Shown piece by piece: positions 16,616-26,127 of a stretch of 37,928 nt of DNA (the first letter of the stretch is position 1; each line of letters starts with the position of its first letter). The notes under the pieces were generated by a model that saw only the letters and a list, made by a program, of their open reading frames with translations, was not told where the DNA came from and made no database searches. The position numbers and the translations under genes were made by a program. The stretch is from Campylobacteraceae bacterium (GTDB lineage Bacteria > Campylobacterota > Campylobacteria > Campylobacterales > JALSKU01). Location of the stretch: positions 1 to 37,928 of the forward strand of contig JALWUQ010000074.1 in the NCBI GenBank assembly GCA_026993075.1, given 5' to 3'.

Positions 16616-16652
16616 TTGCTTGCCTATGGTATAATATCATCATGTTATTATA
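16609..16652. promoter_or_regulatory. Interlocked divergent promoters of ygjP-like gene and response regulator
   Basis: On the + strand TTGTCA (16609-16614) and an extended -10 TATGGTATAAT (TATAAT at 16630-16635) place the start at about 16642, the A of the ygjP-like ATG. On the - strand TATAAT at 16647-16652 places the regulator's start near 16640. Each promoter therefore lies inside the other's early transcribed region. Confidence 0.5.
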
Positions 16653-17319
16653 TCGAAAAAATTATTTGGAGTTTGATTATACTCATATAATCAAGCCGAA
16701 ACTAAAAAATATTTATATTCAAGTAAGTAAAAACGGTGAAGTAATTTTAAAAAGTTCGCCATATAGAAAAAACGAAGCCGTAAAATTATTGGAACAAAAA
16801 AAAGAGTGGGTTATAAAGAGTGTCGAAAAGGTAAAAAATAGAGTTTCAAAAGAAAATAGATATATAAATAAAGGCTCTATCTTTTATCTTGGTAAAAAAT
16901 ACCCACTCTTTTTTTATAAGCAAGATTGTAAAAAAACATATCTTTTGTTTGACAAAAAAGAGTTTAAATATTTTTATAAAGATACTTTTGCTGATTGTGA
17001 AAAAAGAGTTGAGGAATTTTATAAAAAAGAAGCAAAAAAGATTTTTAATGACAGGATAAAATTCTATAGTGATAAACTAAGTTTATACCCCAAGGAGATA
17101 AAGTTCAGAAAAACAAAAAGAAGACTCGGATGTTGCACGGGCGATAATACTCTTAGTTTTAACTATTTGTGCATTAAACTTGCATTAGAAGAGATTGACT
17201 ATATAATAGTACATGAGCTTTCTCACATAAAGCATAAAAATCACTCTAAAGAATTTTGGAAGCAAGTAGCAAAAGAGTTCCCTGACTTTAAAAAAATAAG
17301 AAGTTTCATTACTCTTTAG
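16642..17319 (+). CDS. YgjP-type (M48-like, DUF45) metal-dependent hydrolase
   Basis: This protein of about 225 residues begins MLLYRKNYLEFDYTH. Zinc motif HELSH (VHELSHIKHKNHSKEFW) near residue 192 is the signature of the YgjP/WLM-like minigluzincin family. The preceding KTKRRLGCCTGDNTLSFNYL is also family-typical (usually WGSC), here with Cys-Cys. The track start at 16609 is a TTG with no support; the ATG at 16642 coincides with the predicted transcription start, so the mRNA may be leaderless. The physiological substrate of this family is not well known. The 3' end overlaps the convergent ClC gene by 11 bases. Confidence 0.85.
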   Translation: MLLYRKNYLEFDYTHIIKPKLKNIYIQVSKNGEVILKSSPYRKNEAVKLLEQKKEWVIKSVEKVKNRVSKENRYINKGSIFYLGKKYPLFFYKQDCKKTYLLFDKKEFKYFYKDTFADCEKRVEEFYKKEAKKIFNDRIKFYSDKLSLYPKEIKFRKTKRRLGCCTGDNTLSFNYLCIKLALEEIDYIIVHELSHIKHKNHSKEFWKQVAKEFPDFKKIRSFITL

Positions 17320-18700
17320 GAGTATTGTCCTCATCTTTTTTTAATTTTTTCTTTGAACCCCATCTTTCTCTTAATTTATTTAAAGTTACTGATTGTGTGC
17401 CAACTACTTTTGTATGTTCTATATCATGTCCAGTCGGTACTTCTAAGTATTGAGATTTTTTAAAAGCTAATATTTGAGAAGGATAGATACTTCTGTGTCC
17501 TGTTATAAGATAGGCTATGATGGATGATATGGCTGCATAGTGTGCGGTTTGTATGCCAAAAAGCTCCAGTGCCATTATAGTGGCTGCTATTGGTGTATTC
17601 GCAGCCCCTGCTACGATGCTTACAAGTCCAAGAGCTGCGAAAAACTGTACATTTCCGCCCAAGAGAGCACCTATGGTGTGTCCACTTGTTGAACCTATAA
17701 AAAATAGTGGGGTTATAACACCTCCGCTGCCTCCAAATCCTAAACTAAGACCTGTAAAAACTATTTTTAACAAGAAGTCATACCAATGTGTTCCTCCTCC
17801 TGTTGCATTATTGATACTATTTCCTATCTGTGCCATGCCAAGACCAAGATACTGATCTCCAAACATCAATGCAAGACCCACTAAAAAAAGACCACCTATT
17901 ATACTTTTTTGTATAAAATTTACAGGCAATTCTTCTTTTATAAACTTTCCTACACCATGAACAAAAGTTATGGTTAAGTCTGAGATAAGACCAAATAAAA
18001 TTCCTGCAATCACAACTTTTATAAAAAGTACTTCATTTAATCCATACTTTGGGAAAAAATCAAAATGAAAACTGATATATGGAGTTCCTATGGTTTCAGA
18101 AACTAAAAAAGAGGCGAAACCTGCTATGAAAGAGGGCAGGAGTACACTATATAAGATAGAACCTACGACTAAAACTTCTACCCCAAAAACTGCACCTGCT
18201 ATAGGAGTCCCAAAGACTGAGGCAAATCCTGCACTTATACCACATATTACTATAGCTTTTCTGTCTTCATTGCTAAATTTTAAAAAACCGGCTACTACTG
18301 AAGCGACTCCAGCACCTATTTGGGCACTTGGACCCTCTTTACCGACTGATCCTCCTGCGGCTATGGTTATGATAGTAGCTAAAATTTTGACAGGTATGAC
18401 CAATACATCGATTTTACCGCTTCTTTCATGAATAGCTTGAATAACTTTTTCTGTACCATGTCCTTCTGCATCCGGAGCAAATTTCATAACTAAATAAACA
18501 GAAATCAAAAGAGCTATAGGTAGGAAAAAGTAATAGTGAAACGGAAGTAAGCCTTGTCGATCTATAAAGTATTGTATAATTTTTAAAAAGATGGAAACAC
18601 CGGCACCAACAACTAAGCCTATAATAGTAGATAAAAAAAGCCATTTGGCTACACTAGCAAAAAGGGCTGTCTCTTCTGTAATTCTATTTCTTGAAAACAT
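17309..18700 (-). CDS. ClC family chloride channel or Cl-/H+ antiporter
   Basis: The product has 463 residues and the many hydrophobic helices of the ClC fold. The gating glutamate is E122 in GGSVGKEGPSAQ, and the second anion-binding element is FGGSGGVITPLFFIG. The first selectivity motif reads GHGTEK in place of GSGIP, as in many bacterial members. There are no C-terminal CBS domains, but a hydrophilic tail of about 50 residues. Which anion is moved, and whether it is a channel or an exchanger, cannot be decided here. It overlaps the convergent ygjP-like gene by 11 bases. Confidence 0.9.
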   Translation of the reverse strand: MFSRNRITEETALFASVAKWLFLSTIIGLVVGAGVSIFLKIIQYFIDRQGLLPFHYYFFLPIALLISVYLVMKFAPDAEGHGTEKVIQAIHERSGKIDVLVIPVKILATIITIAAGGSVGKEGPSAQIGAGVASVVAGFLKFSNEDRKAIVICGISAGFASVFGTPIAGAVFGVEVLVVGSILYSVLLPSFIAGFASFLVSETIGTPYISFHFDFFPKYGLNEVLFIKVVIAGILFGLISDLTITFVHGVGKFIKEELPVNFIQKSIIGGLFLVGLALMFGDQYLGLGMAQIGNSINNATGGGTHWYDFLLKIVFTGLSLGFGGSGGVITPLFFIGSTSGHTIGALLGGNVQFFAALGLVSIVAGAANTPIAATIMALELFGIQTAHYAAISSIIAYLITGHRSIYPSQILAFKKSQYLEVPTGHDIEHTKVVGTQSVTLNKLRERWGSKKKLKKDEDNTPKE

Positions 18701-18819
18701 ATAATACTCTTATAAAAATTTGTATGATTAACATTATGAGATTTTATCATCATAAAATTCTACAACTTTTTAGCTTAAAGATAAGAAGTATTGTCTGTTT
18801 TTACGGAAAATATTGGAGG

Positions 18820-18895
18820 TGGTGGCCAGAGACGGAATCGAACCGCCGACACGGTGATTTTCAGTCACCTGCTCTACCGACTGAGCTATCTAGCC
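18820..18895 (-). tRNA. tRNA-Phe (GAA)
   Basis: The minus strand folds into a standard 76-nt tRNA. The acceptor arm is GGCTAGA/TCTGGCC with a genomically encoded CCA end. The D loop contains AGCTCAGTCGGTAGAGC, the anticodon stem-loop ACTGAAAATC has anticodon GAA, and the T arm is GGCGGTTCGATTCCGTC. One acceptor pair is a T-G wobble. A TATAAT box lies at 18913-18918. Confidence 0.97.
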
Positions 18896-18912
18896 AATAA
18901 TTTTAGAGTGAA

Positions 18913-18918
18913 ATTATA
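18913..18918 (-). promoter_or_regulatory. -10 box of tRNA-Phe
   Basis: The minus strand reads GATATAATTTCAC in the 40 bases between the murD stop and the tRNA. The predicted start is near 18906, about ten bases before the mature 5' end. Confidence 0.6.
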
Positions 18919-18935
18919 TCTAAAAGTTTTGAAAA

Positions 18936-20150
18936 CTAACTTAAATCTGATACTAAACCTTTGAAAAGATTACCTCTTTCTTTGTATGATAAATATTCAT
19001 CAAGACTTGAAGCAGCGGGAGAAAGCAAAGCGACTTCATTTAGACATAATTTCTTATTTATCAAATTTACCGCATTTTGTAGGGTATCGCATTTGTAATA
19101 AGTTAAGTTGTATTTATTTGATAAATTTATGATTTTATCTTTATTGCTACCTGTTGCAAATACAGTTACATTATATTCTTTAAGCATAGCAAACAGCGGT
19201 GTTAAATCCGCTCCCTTGTCATCTCCTCCGATGATATGATATAGTTTTTTATCTTTATATTTTTTAATTGCCTGAAGGGTCGCGTGAACATTTGTTCCTT
19301 TTGAGTCATTTACCCAAAGTCTCCCTTTTTTATCCGTTATCTCTTCAAGCCTGTGAGAATCTATTTTAAATGAGTTTATCAAGGCATAATCACATTCGTC
19401 AAATAATATTTTACTGACTCCTAAAGCTAAAACAGCATCAAGTAAAAAAGGTTCGCTAAAGTTAATTTTTTTTATATCTATATCAAAATATTTTGCTAAA
19501 TCATTACTGTTTTTGTATGGTATTTTAAAACCGTTTGTAGGTTCATTCTTAAATTCATACGGAAGTAAAATGACTTCCCCCTCTTTCATAAGAGATAATG
19601 GTTTTAGTTTAGCTTGTTTGTAAGAGTCAAAACTCCCATGCCAGCTTATATGATCATCACTTAAAGGAAGAAGTACATAAATATCAGGTTTTGCCAAATT
19701 TGTATAATGAAGCGTGAATGAACTGGTTTCTAAAATATAAATAGATGCTTTTTTTTCTATTGATGACAGCGGTATGCCTACATTGCCCCCCATTTGTGCA
19801 TCTTTATTCTTAAATATGTATTGTAGCATTTTTGTTGTAGTTGTTTTTCCATTTGTCCCACTTATCCAAATGGATAGCAAAGAGTGAAGAGAAGGAAGAA
19901 AAAAATCATAATCACTTTGCAAATTTTTTGCTTTTTTTATGAGCGAATTGTATGGTGGAATTCCAGGGCTTGGTATCTCCATAATACTTTTATCAGGATT
20001 GAAAAATGATGCAGGGTATATGGTAAATTCATCCTTTTGAGTGATATTTATTACATTATCATCAAAAATTTTATAATTATCAAGTTTTTTTGCTATAGCT
20101 TGTGTAGTTTTTCCAAATCCAAATAAAGAAATATATCTCTCTTCCTTCAT
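18936..20150 (-). CDS. murD: UDP-N-acetylmuramoyl-L-alanine--D-glutamate ligase
   Basis: This 404-residue Mur ligase adds D-Glu to UDP-MurNAc-L-Ala in the cytoplasm. The ATP loop is WISGTNGKTTTTKML (about 92-106). The central domain includes LPLSDDHISWHGSFDSY and the third domain has VNDSKGTNVHATLQAI, the MurD signature. It is somewhat shorter than the E. coli enzyme (438), mainly at the N-terminal domain, as is common in Campylobacterota. It follows mraY by three bases, so both peptidoglycan genes are read together. Confidence 0.95.
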   Translation of the reverse strand: MKEERYISLFGFGKTTQAIAKKLDNYKIFDDNVINITQKDEFTIYPASFFNPDKSIMEIPSPGIPPYNSLIKKAKNLQSDYDFFLPSLHSLLSIWISGTNGKTTTTKMLQYIFKNKDAQMGGNVGIPLSSIEKKASIYILETSSFTLHYTNLAKPDIYVLLPLSDDHISWHGSFDSYKQAKLKPLSLMKEGEVILLPYEFKNEPTNGFKIPYKNSNDLAKYFDIDIKKINFSEPFLLDAVLALGVSKILFDECDYALINSFKIDSHRLEEITDKKGRLWVNDSKGTNVHATLQAIKKYKDKKLYHIIGGDDKGADLTPLFAMLKEYNVTVFATGSNKDKIINLSNKYNLTYYKCDTLQNAVNLINKKLCLNEVALLSPAASSLDEYLSYKERGNLFKGLVSDLS

Positions 20151-20153
20151 TTT

Positions 20154-21218
20154 TTACCTTATTTTTATAGTGATTAGTGCAATTATATTTGCTATCATGG
20201 CAATTATCCAAAACCGCACTATTATCTTGCTCTCAGCCCATCCTTGTATCTCAAAATGATGATGAAGTGGAGCCATGCGAAATATCCTCTTTTTTCTAGT
20301 TTTAAAACTTCCCACTTGCAATATAACTGAGAGTGTTTCAAGAACGAAAATAAATCCTATGATGATAAGCAGTATTTCATTTTTTGAGATTATAGCCAAA
20401 TAGCCCATAAAAGCACCTATGCTAAGACTTCCGCTGTCTCCCATAAAAACTTCCGCAGGATGACAGTTGTACCACAAAAATCCTATTAAAGAACCTATAA
20501 AAGCTGAAACAATTATAGATACTTCTCCAATGCCTATGATTTTAGGAAGTAAGAAGTGTTCACTCAATATTGCATTACCGCTCATATAAACAAAAGTACC
20601 CAAACTTAAAAAGCTAAAAATTGATGGTACTGTTGCCAGCCCGTCTAAACCGTCAGTCAGATTTACAGCATTACTTGTAGAGATTATAACTATTGCCCAA
20701 AAAGGTATCGCAAAATACCCTATATTTAAAAGTGGGTATTTGTAAAAAGGTACAAATAAATTATGATCTACCCTTGTAACAAAGAAAATCAATGATGAAA
20801 TGATAAGAGCAAAAAAGATTTGTAATGCAAATTTTGTTTTTGGTTTTAATCCGGATTCATTGGTATGCCCTACTATTTTTGATATGTCATCTTTAGCTCC
20901 AATCAGTGAAAAAAGGAAAATTGTAAAAATACCTAAAATAACATAAATATTATAAAGTTTTGCACTGATTAAGGTTGCGATTAAAATAGAAATAGTAAAT
21001 ACTACTCCTCCCATAGTCGGTGTTCCACTCTTTTTTTTGTGAGCATCGGGAGCAAGTTTGAAAATAGGTTGGTTTACTTTTTTCCTGCTTGCCCATTTTA
21101 TAAAAACAGGCATTAAAAAAATCGTTATTAAAAAAGCGATAAAAAAAGCGATTCCAGATCTTAAAGTTATGTATTGAAATAAGTTAAAATGATAGGTCTC
21201 ATAAAACCAATAAAGCAT
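20154..21218 (-). CDS. mraY: Phospho-N-acetylmuramoyl-pentapeptide-transferase
   Basis: This 354-residue polytopic membrane enzyme transfers phospho-MurNAc-pentapeptide to undecaprenyl phosphate to make lipid I. Family motifs are [10 protein letters not shown] (about 62-71), [10 protein letters not shown], the [15 protein letters not shown] loop and the HHHFE motif. About ten membrane segments are visible. AAGGA lies eight bases before the ATG, and the minus-strand -10 TATAAT at 21254-21259 gives a leader near 29 bases. It heads an operon with murD. Confidence 0.97.
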   Translation of the reverse strand: MLYWFYETYHFNLFQYITLRSGIAFFIAFLITIFLMPVFIKWASRKKVNQPIFKLAPDAHKKKSGTPTMGGVVFTISILIATLISAKLYNIYVILGIFTIFLFSLIGAKDDISKIVGHTNESGLKPKTKFALQIFFALIISSLIFFVTRVDHNLFVPFYKYPLLNIGYFAIPFWAIVIISTSNAVNLTDGLDGLATVPSIFSFLSLGTFVYMSGNAILSEHFLLPKIIGIGEVSIIVSAFIGSLIGFLWYNCHPAEVFMGDSGSLSIGAFMGYLAIISKNEILLIIIGFIFVLETLSVILQVGSFKTRKKRIFRMAPLHHHFEIQGWAESKIIVRFWIIAMIANIIALITIKIR

Positions 21219-21253
21219 GAAGAAATCCTTGATGGAATAATAAAATAAGGATA

Positions 21254-21259
21254 ATTATA
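21254..21259 (-). promoter_or_regulatory. -10 box of mraY-murD
   Basis: The minus strand reads ACTATAATTATCC, and the predicted start is near 21247. It lies in the 114-base divergent region shared with gpmI. Confidence 0.55.
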
Positions 21260-21332
21260 GTAAAATAACACTTTAACTCGGATTATATAAAACAATAGTA
21301 TTGATAGTTTTTATTGCTTAAAGGATTTTTAA

Positions 21333-22817
21333 ATGAATACTCAAAGAAAAAAAGTTGTATTGGTTATAACTGACGGGATAGGTTTTAATGACTCCTGTAA
21401 ACATAATGCTTTTTGCGATGCCGTTAAACCGACTTATAACTATCTTTTTAGGAGCGTGCCTCATTCTATGGTTAAAACTTCAGGGCTTGCGGTAGGACTT
21501 CCCGAGGGTCAAATGGGCAATAGTGAAGTGGGGCATATGAGCATAGGCAGTGGAAGAGTTTTGTATCAAAATTTAGTTAAAATCAATAAAGCCATAGAAG
21601 ATAAAAGTATAGAAAAAAATCCTCTTCTTAAAAATCTTTTGAAAAATAGTAATGATATCCATTTGATAGGTCTTATAAGTGATGGTGGAGTGCATTCTCA
21701 TATAAATCATACTATAGCTTTAGCCAAAATAGCAAAGCAAAACGGCAACAAAGTATATATTCACATGATAACTGACGGCAGGGATGTGGATCCCAAGTCC
21801 GCCACTACCAATTTATCACAAATTGAAGCTATATGTGATGATGATATTATCTTAGCTACTATAAGCGGGCGATACTATACAATGGATAGAGATAATAGAT
21901 GGGACAGAGTCGAAAAAGGCTACCGCGTTATAGTCGAGGCAATGCCAAAAACCAAAAAAACACCACAAGAGTATATACTTAATTCTTACAACGATAACAT
22001 AACCGATGAATTTATAGAACCAGTCGCCTTTGGAGATTATGAAGGTATAAAAGATAATGACGGAGTTTTGTTTACAAATTTTAGAAATGACAGAGCCAGA
22101 GAAATAAGTAAAGCAATCGGTCTAAAGGATTTTGATGAATTTAAAAGAAATAATTTAAATATAAATATCGTAACTATGACCGAATATGACAAATCATATC
22201 CTTTTCCTGTGCTTTTTGAGAGTGAAAAACTCAAAAATATTTTAGGTGAAGTTATCTCAAGTCACAATCTCACTCAGTTTCATACGGCAGAAACTGAAAA
22301 ATATGCCCATGTTACTTTTTTCTTTAACGGTGGAGTGGAAGAGCCATTTATAAATGAAACCAGAGTTTTAATACCAAGTCCAAAAATCTCTACTTATGAT
22401 TTGAAGCCCCAAATGAGTGCACCCCAAGTCGGCGAAGCAGTTGTAAAAGCTATAGGTGAAGAGTATGATTTTATAGTTGTAAACTTTGCCAATGGCGATA
22501 TGGTAGGACATACAGGAGTTTATGAAGCCGGTGTTAAGGCAGTCGAGAGTGTTGATTTGGAACTTGGAAATATTTTAAAAAAATCAAAAGAAAAAAATTA
22601 TTCAGTGATTATAGTAAGCGATCATGGCAATGTGGAGATGATGAAAGATAAAAATGGAAATATTCTAACAAATCATACAACTTTTGATGTTTTTTGCTTT
22701 GTTGTTGATAAAAATATAAAAAAGATAAAAAACGGAAGACTTAGCAATATAGCACCGACAGTTTTAAAACTAATGGGATTACAAATCCCAAAAGAGATGG
22801 ATGAAGCATTGTTTTAA
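21333..22817 (+). CDS. gpmI: 2,3-bisphosphoglycerate-independent phosphoglycerate mutase
   Basis: This 494-residue enzyme interconverts 3- and 2-phosphoglycerate with a bound phosphoserine and two Mn ions. The phospho-acceptor Ser lies in GQMGNSEVGHMSIGSGR (near residue 62). The substrate-binding HMITDGRDVDPKSA and metal motifs DMVGHTG and VSDHGNVEMM are present. The ATG has AAAGGA ahead of it. The length is close to the usual 490-515. It is the first gene of a + strand run into fabG, acpP, fabF and accA. Confidence 0.96.
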   Translation: MNTQRKKVVLVITDGIGFNDSCKHNAFCDAVKPTYNYLFRSVPHSMVKTSGLAVGLPEGQMGNSEVGHMSIGSGRVLYQNLVKINKAIEDKSIEKNPLLKNLLKNSNDIHLIGLISDGGVHSHINHTIALAKIAKQNGNKVYIHMITDGRDVDPKSATTNLSQIEAICDDDIILATISGRYYTMDRDNRWDRVEKGYRVIVEAMPKTKKTPQEYILNSYNDNITDEFIEPVAFGDYEGIKDNDGVLFTNFRNDRAREISKAIGLKDFDEFKRNNLNINIVTMTEYDKSYPFPVLFESEKLKNILGEVISSHNLTQFHTAETEKYAHVTFFFNGGVEEPFINETRVLIPSPKISTYDLKPQMSAPQVGEAVVKAIGEEYDFIVVNFANGDMVGHTGVYEAGVKAVESVDLELGNILKKSKEKNYSVIIVSDHGNVEMMKDKNGNILTNHTTFDVFCFVVDKNIKKIKNGRLSNIAPTVLKLMGLQIPKEMDEALF

Positions 22818-22854
22818 GACGATATCACTAAAATTAGAAATATAAAGGAGAATT

Positions 22855-23598
22855 ATGAAATTTAGTGGAAAAAATGTACTAATTACCGGAGCTAGTCGAG
22901 GTATCGGCAGGGAAATAGCCTTGGTTTTAGCAGGTTATGGGCTTAAGGTTTGGATAAATTACAGAAGTAATCCTGAACTTGCTGATTCTTTACAAGCAGA
23001 GATAGAAAAAGCAGGTGGCAATGCTGGTGTTATTGGTTTTGATATGACTGATGAAGAAGGGTTGAAAGAGGGTATTAAAACTATCATTCAAAGTGATGGA
23101 GAGATTTCTTATCTCGTAAACAATGCCGGTATTACTTTGGATAAACTTTCTATAAGAATGAAAACGCAAGAGTTTAAAAAAGTTTTAACGACCAATTTAA
23201 CCTCAGCTTTTGTCTCTTGCAGAGAAACACTTAAATTTATGAATAAAAAAAGATTTGGAGCTGTGGTTAATATCTCTTCGATTGTTGCAGAAACAGGCAA
23301 TATGGGACAGGTAAATTATAGTGCAAGCAAAGGAGGCATGATATCTATGACAAAGAGTTTTGCACTTGAAGGAGCTAGCAGAGGCATCAGATTTAACTGT
23401 GTTACTCCCGGTTTTATCTCTACTGATATGACAGAAAAACTAAGCGAGGAAGTCAAAAAGAGTTATACCGATAAAATTCCACTAAAGAGATTTGGAGATG
23501 CTAAAGATGTAGCCGAAGCTGTCGCCTTTTTACTTAGTGATCAAGCTTCATATATAACAGGAACTACACTAAGAGTAAATGGCGGAATGTTGATGTAG
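22855..23598 (+). CDS. fabG: 3-oxoacyl-[acyl-carrier-protein] reductase
   Basis: The product is a 247-residue classical short-chain dehydrogenase. The NADPH loop is TGASRGIGR (about 11-19), NNAG is near residue 86, and the catalytic Ser-Tyr-Lys set is NISSIV and YSASKGG. The end, SYITGTTLRVNGGMLM, is typical of FabG. It reduces beta-ketoacyl-ACP in the FAS II cycle. A GGAG site precedes the ATG, and acpP follows after 61 bases. Confidence 0.95.
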   Translation: MKFSGKNVLITGASRGIGREIALVLAGYGLKVWINYRSNPELADSLQAEIEKAGGNAGVIGFDMTDEEGLKEGIKTIIQSDGEISYLVNNAGITLDKLSIRMKTQEFKKVLTTNLTSAFVSCRETLKFMNKKRFGAVVNISSIVAETGNMGQVNYSASKGGMISMTKSFALEGASRGIRFNCVTPGFISTDMTEKLSEEVKKSYTDKIPLKRFGDAKDVAEAVAFLLSDQASYITGTTLRVNGGMLM

Positions 23599-23659
23599 AC
23601 AGGTTGTATTTTAATGCTTTTTTTGATAGAATGTTGTAAATTTTTTAAAGGAGAATATA

Positions 23660-23890
23660 ATGGCATTAATAGATGAGGTTAAGGAAGTTGTTGTAGAACA
23701 GCTAAATGTAAACCCTGATGAAGTAAAAGAAGAGTCAAAATTTGTTGAAGATTTGGGTGCTGATTCACTTGATGTAGTAGAACTTGTTATGGCACTTGAA
23801 GAGAAATTTGATATAGAGATTCCTGATAGTGATGCCGAGTCTATTATGACTGTAGGCGATGCTATAAAATATATTGAAAATAATAAATAA
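23660..23890 (+). CDS. acpP: Acyl carrier protein
   Basis: This 76-residue acidic protein has the phosphopantetheine attachment Ser in [10 protein letters not shown] (near residue 36). It carries growing acyl chains for FAS II. AAAGGAG lies eight bases before the ATG. The upstream gap has a possible -10 (TAGAAT), and a strong hairpin follows the stop, so acpP may be expressed above its neighbours. Confidence 0.97.
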   Translation: MALIDEVKEVVVEQLNVNPDEVKEESKFVEDLGADSLDVVELVMALEEKFDIEIPDSDAESIMTVGDAIKYIENNK

Positions 23891-23902
23891 TAAATTTTAG
23901 TT

Positions 23903-23932
23903 GATATATTGGCAATTATTTGTCAATATATC
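23903..23932 (+). repeat. Intercistronic hairpin between acpP and fabF
   Basis: GATATATTGGCA and TGTCAATATATC pair over 12 positions with one G-T wobble around a six-base loop (ATTATT). No U tract follows, so it looks like an attenuator or mRNA-stabilising/processing structure rather than a full terminator. Confidence 0.6.
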
Positions 23933-23962
23933 TAAAGTGTATAAAGAAATCAAGGGGTAATT

Positions 23963-25183
23963 TTGAAAAGAGTTGTGGTTACGGGTTTAGGGATGATAAA
24001 CTCTGTAGGTTTTGATAAAGAGAGTTCTTTTAAAGCTATAGTAGATGGGAAGTGTGGCATTAAAAGAATTAGTTTATTTGATACAGAAAAACATTCTGTT
24101 AAAATTGCCGGAGAAATTACTGACTTTGATCCCAAATTGGTAATGAATCCGAAAGATGTTAAAAAAGCAGACAGATTTATACAACTTGGTATCAAGGCTG
24201 CAAATGAAGCTATGGGAGATGCTAATTTTACTATATTTGAACATGAAAGGTTTGGAGTTAGTGCAGCTTCTGGAATCGGTGGATTAACCAATATAGAAAA
24301 AAATGCCATAATATGTAATCAAAGAGGTCCTAGAAGAATATCACCTTTTTTTATACCTTCGGCTTTAGTCAATATGTTAGGTGGTTTTGTATCAATCAAG
24401 CATAAATTAAAAGGTCCAAATCTATCTTCCGTTACTGCTTGTGCGGCTGGAACTCATGCTGTAAGCGAAGCAGCTAAGACTATTATGATTGGTGGTGCTG
24501 ATAGAATGCTTGTAGTTGGAGCTGAGGCTGCGATTTGCGAGATAGGTGTCGGTGGTTTTGCCGCTATGAAGGCACTCTCTACTAGAAATGATGATCCAGC
24601 TCATGCCTCAAGACCATTTGATAGAGATAGGGATGGTTTTGTTATAGGTGAGGGAGCTGGCTCTTTGGTTCTTGAGAGTTATGAAGCAGCCAAACAAAGA
24701 GGAGCTAAAATATATGGAGAACTTATAGGCTTTGGAGAAAGTGGTGATGCCAGCCATATAACAACTCCAGCAGCTGAGGGAGAAGGAGCTTACAGGGCTA
24801 TAAAAGCAGCCTTAAATATGGCAGGAGACCCAAAAGTAGACTATATAAATGCTCACGGAACAAGTACAAAATATAATGACTGGTACGAAACAATGGCTAT
24901 AAAAAAAGCTTTTAAAGATGATATACCTCTTATTAGTTCAACCAAAGGGCAAATCGGCCATTGCTTGGGGGCAGCGGGGGCAACTGAAGCTGTTATATCA
25001 CTGATGGCTATTAGAGATGGAGTTATTCCTCCTACAATTAACTATGAAAATAAAGATCCCGATTGCGATCTTAACTATGTACCAAATCATGCAATAAAAA
25101 AAGATTTAAGTATTGTTATGAGTAACTCTTTTGGGTTTGGTGGTACCAATGGTGTGCTTATATTTAAAAAGATAGACGGATAA
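23963..25183 (+). CDS. fabF: 3-oxoacyl-[acyl-carrier-protein] synthase II
   Basis: This 406-residue condensing enzyme extends acyl-ACP with malonyl-ACP. The active-site Cys is in [10 protein letters not shown] (near residue 157), and the two His are in NAHGTST and [11 protein letters not shown]. The ending [15 protein letters not shown] is standard. The start is TTG with AAGGGG nine or so bases upstream. Only four bases separate it from accA. Confidence 0.96.
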   Translation: MKRVVVTGLGMINSVGFDKESSFKAIVDGKCGIKRISLFDTEKHSVKIAGEITDFDPKLVMNPKDVKKADRFIQLGIKAANEAMGDANFTIFEHERFGVSAASGIGGLTNIEKNAIICNQRGPRRISPFFIPSALVNMLGGFVSIKHKLKGPNLSSVTACAAGTHAVSEAAKTIMIGGADRMLVVGAEAAICEIGVGGFAAMKALSTRNDDPAHASRPFDRDRDGFVIGEGAGSLVLESYEAAKQRGAKIYGELIGFGESGDASHITTPAAEGEGAYRAIKAALNMAGDPKVDYINAHGTSTKYNDWYETMAIKKAFKDDIPLISSTKGQIGHCLGAAGATEAVISLMAIRDGVIPPTINYENKDPDCDLNYVPNHAIKKDLSIVMSNSFGFGGTNGVLIFKKIDG

Positions 25184-25187
25184 TATC

Positions 25188-26123
25188 GTGGCTACTTATT
25201 TGGATTTTGAAAATGCGATAAAGCAGATAGACAATGATATCACAAGTGCAAAGATAAAAAATGATATCGAAGCTGTTAAGATACTTGAGAAAGATTTGGA
25301 AAAAGAGACTGCTAAAACATATAAAAATCTAAGTGATTATCAAAAATTACAGCTTGCAAGACATCCGGACCGTCCTTATGCACTTGATTATGTTAGGATT
25401 TTATTAAAAGATTATTATGAAATCCATGGTGATAGAGCTTTTAAAGATGATTCTGCAATCGTTTGTTTTGTAGGATATATCGCGGGTGAAAAAGTTGTGG
25501 TGATAGGTGAACAAAAAGGAAGAGGCACAAAGTATAAGTTAAAAAGAAATTTTGGTATGCCAAATCCTGAGGGGTACAGAAAAGCTCTCAGGGTTGCTAA
25601 AATGGCAGAAAAATTTCATTTGCCGATTTTATTTTTGGTCGATACACCCGGAGCTTATCCCGGAATTGGGGCAGAAGAGAGGGGACAAAGTGAAGCGATA
25701 GCGAGAAACTTGCTTGAACTTAGTCGCTTAAATACTCCTAGTATTTCAGTAGTTATAGGAGAAGGTGGTAGCGGAGGAGCTTTGGCCATAGGAGTTAGCG
25801 ATAAGCTTGCTATGATGAAGTACTCTATTTTTTCAGTTATTTCACCAGAAGGTTGTGCTGCAATACTCTGGAATGACCCATCAAAACAAAAACAAGCTAC
25901 CAAAGCTATGAAGATAACAGCCGAAGATTTAAAAAATTTGAATTTGATTGATGATATTATTGATGAGCCTTTTAATGGAGCTCATCGTGATAAATATGCT
26001 GCGGCAGAGAACTTGGGTAATTATTTTTTAAATCAGATTAAAGAGTTACAAGCTATGAATAATGAGCAAAGAATGCAAAAAAGGTATGAAAAACTCATCA
26101 GTGTCGGCTCATACAAAGAGTAA
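25188..26123 (+). CDS. accA: Acetyl-CoA carboxylase carboxyltransferase subunit alpha
   Basis: The product has 311 residues and forms the alpha half of the carboxyltransferase that makes malonyl-CoA from carboxybiotin and acetyl-CoA. Characteristic segments are [44 protein letters not shown] and [10 protein letters not shown]. The start is GTG four bases after the fabF stop, with a weak GGAT site. It closes the + strand run and is convergent with the iron alcohol dehydrogenase gene, with four bases between the stops and no terminator hairpin. Confidence 0.96.
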   Translation: MATYLDFENAIKQIDNDITSAKIKNDIEAVKILEKDLEKETAKTYKNLSDYQKLQLARHPDRPYALDYVRILLKDYYEIHGDRAFKDDSAIVCFVGYIAGEKVVVIGEQKGRGTKYKLKRNFGMPNPEGYRKALRVAKMAEKFHLPILFLVDTPGAYPGIGAEERGQSEAIARNLLELSRLNTPSISVVIGEGGSGGALAIGVSDKLAMMKYSIFSVISPEGCAAILWNDPSKQKQATKAMKITAEDLKNLNLIDDIIDEPFNGAHRDKYAAAENLGNYFLNQIKELQAMNNEQRMQKRYEKLISVGSYKE

Positions 26124-26127
26124 TTTT

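Noticed and set aside
17553-18431. Two + strand ORFs of about 100 residues opposite the ClC gene
   Set aside because: They are low-complexity, Pro/Ala/Thr-rich shadows of a membrane-protein gene with no ribosome-binding site.
17309-18700. Fluoride-type ClC antiporter
   Set aside because: The motif pattern does not clearly point to the fluoride subfamily, and no fluoride riboswitch is visible upstream.
23950-24309. 119-residue minus-strand ORF opposite fabF
   Set aside because: fabF is complete and certain here; the antisense frame has no recognisable domain.
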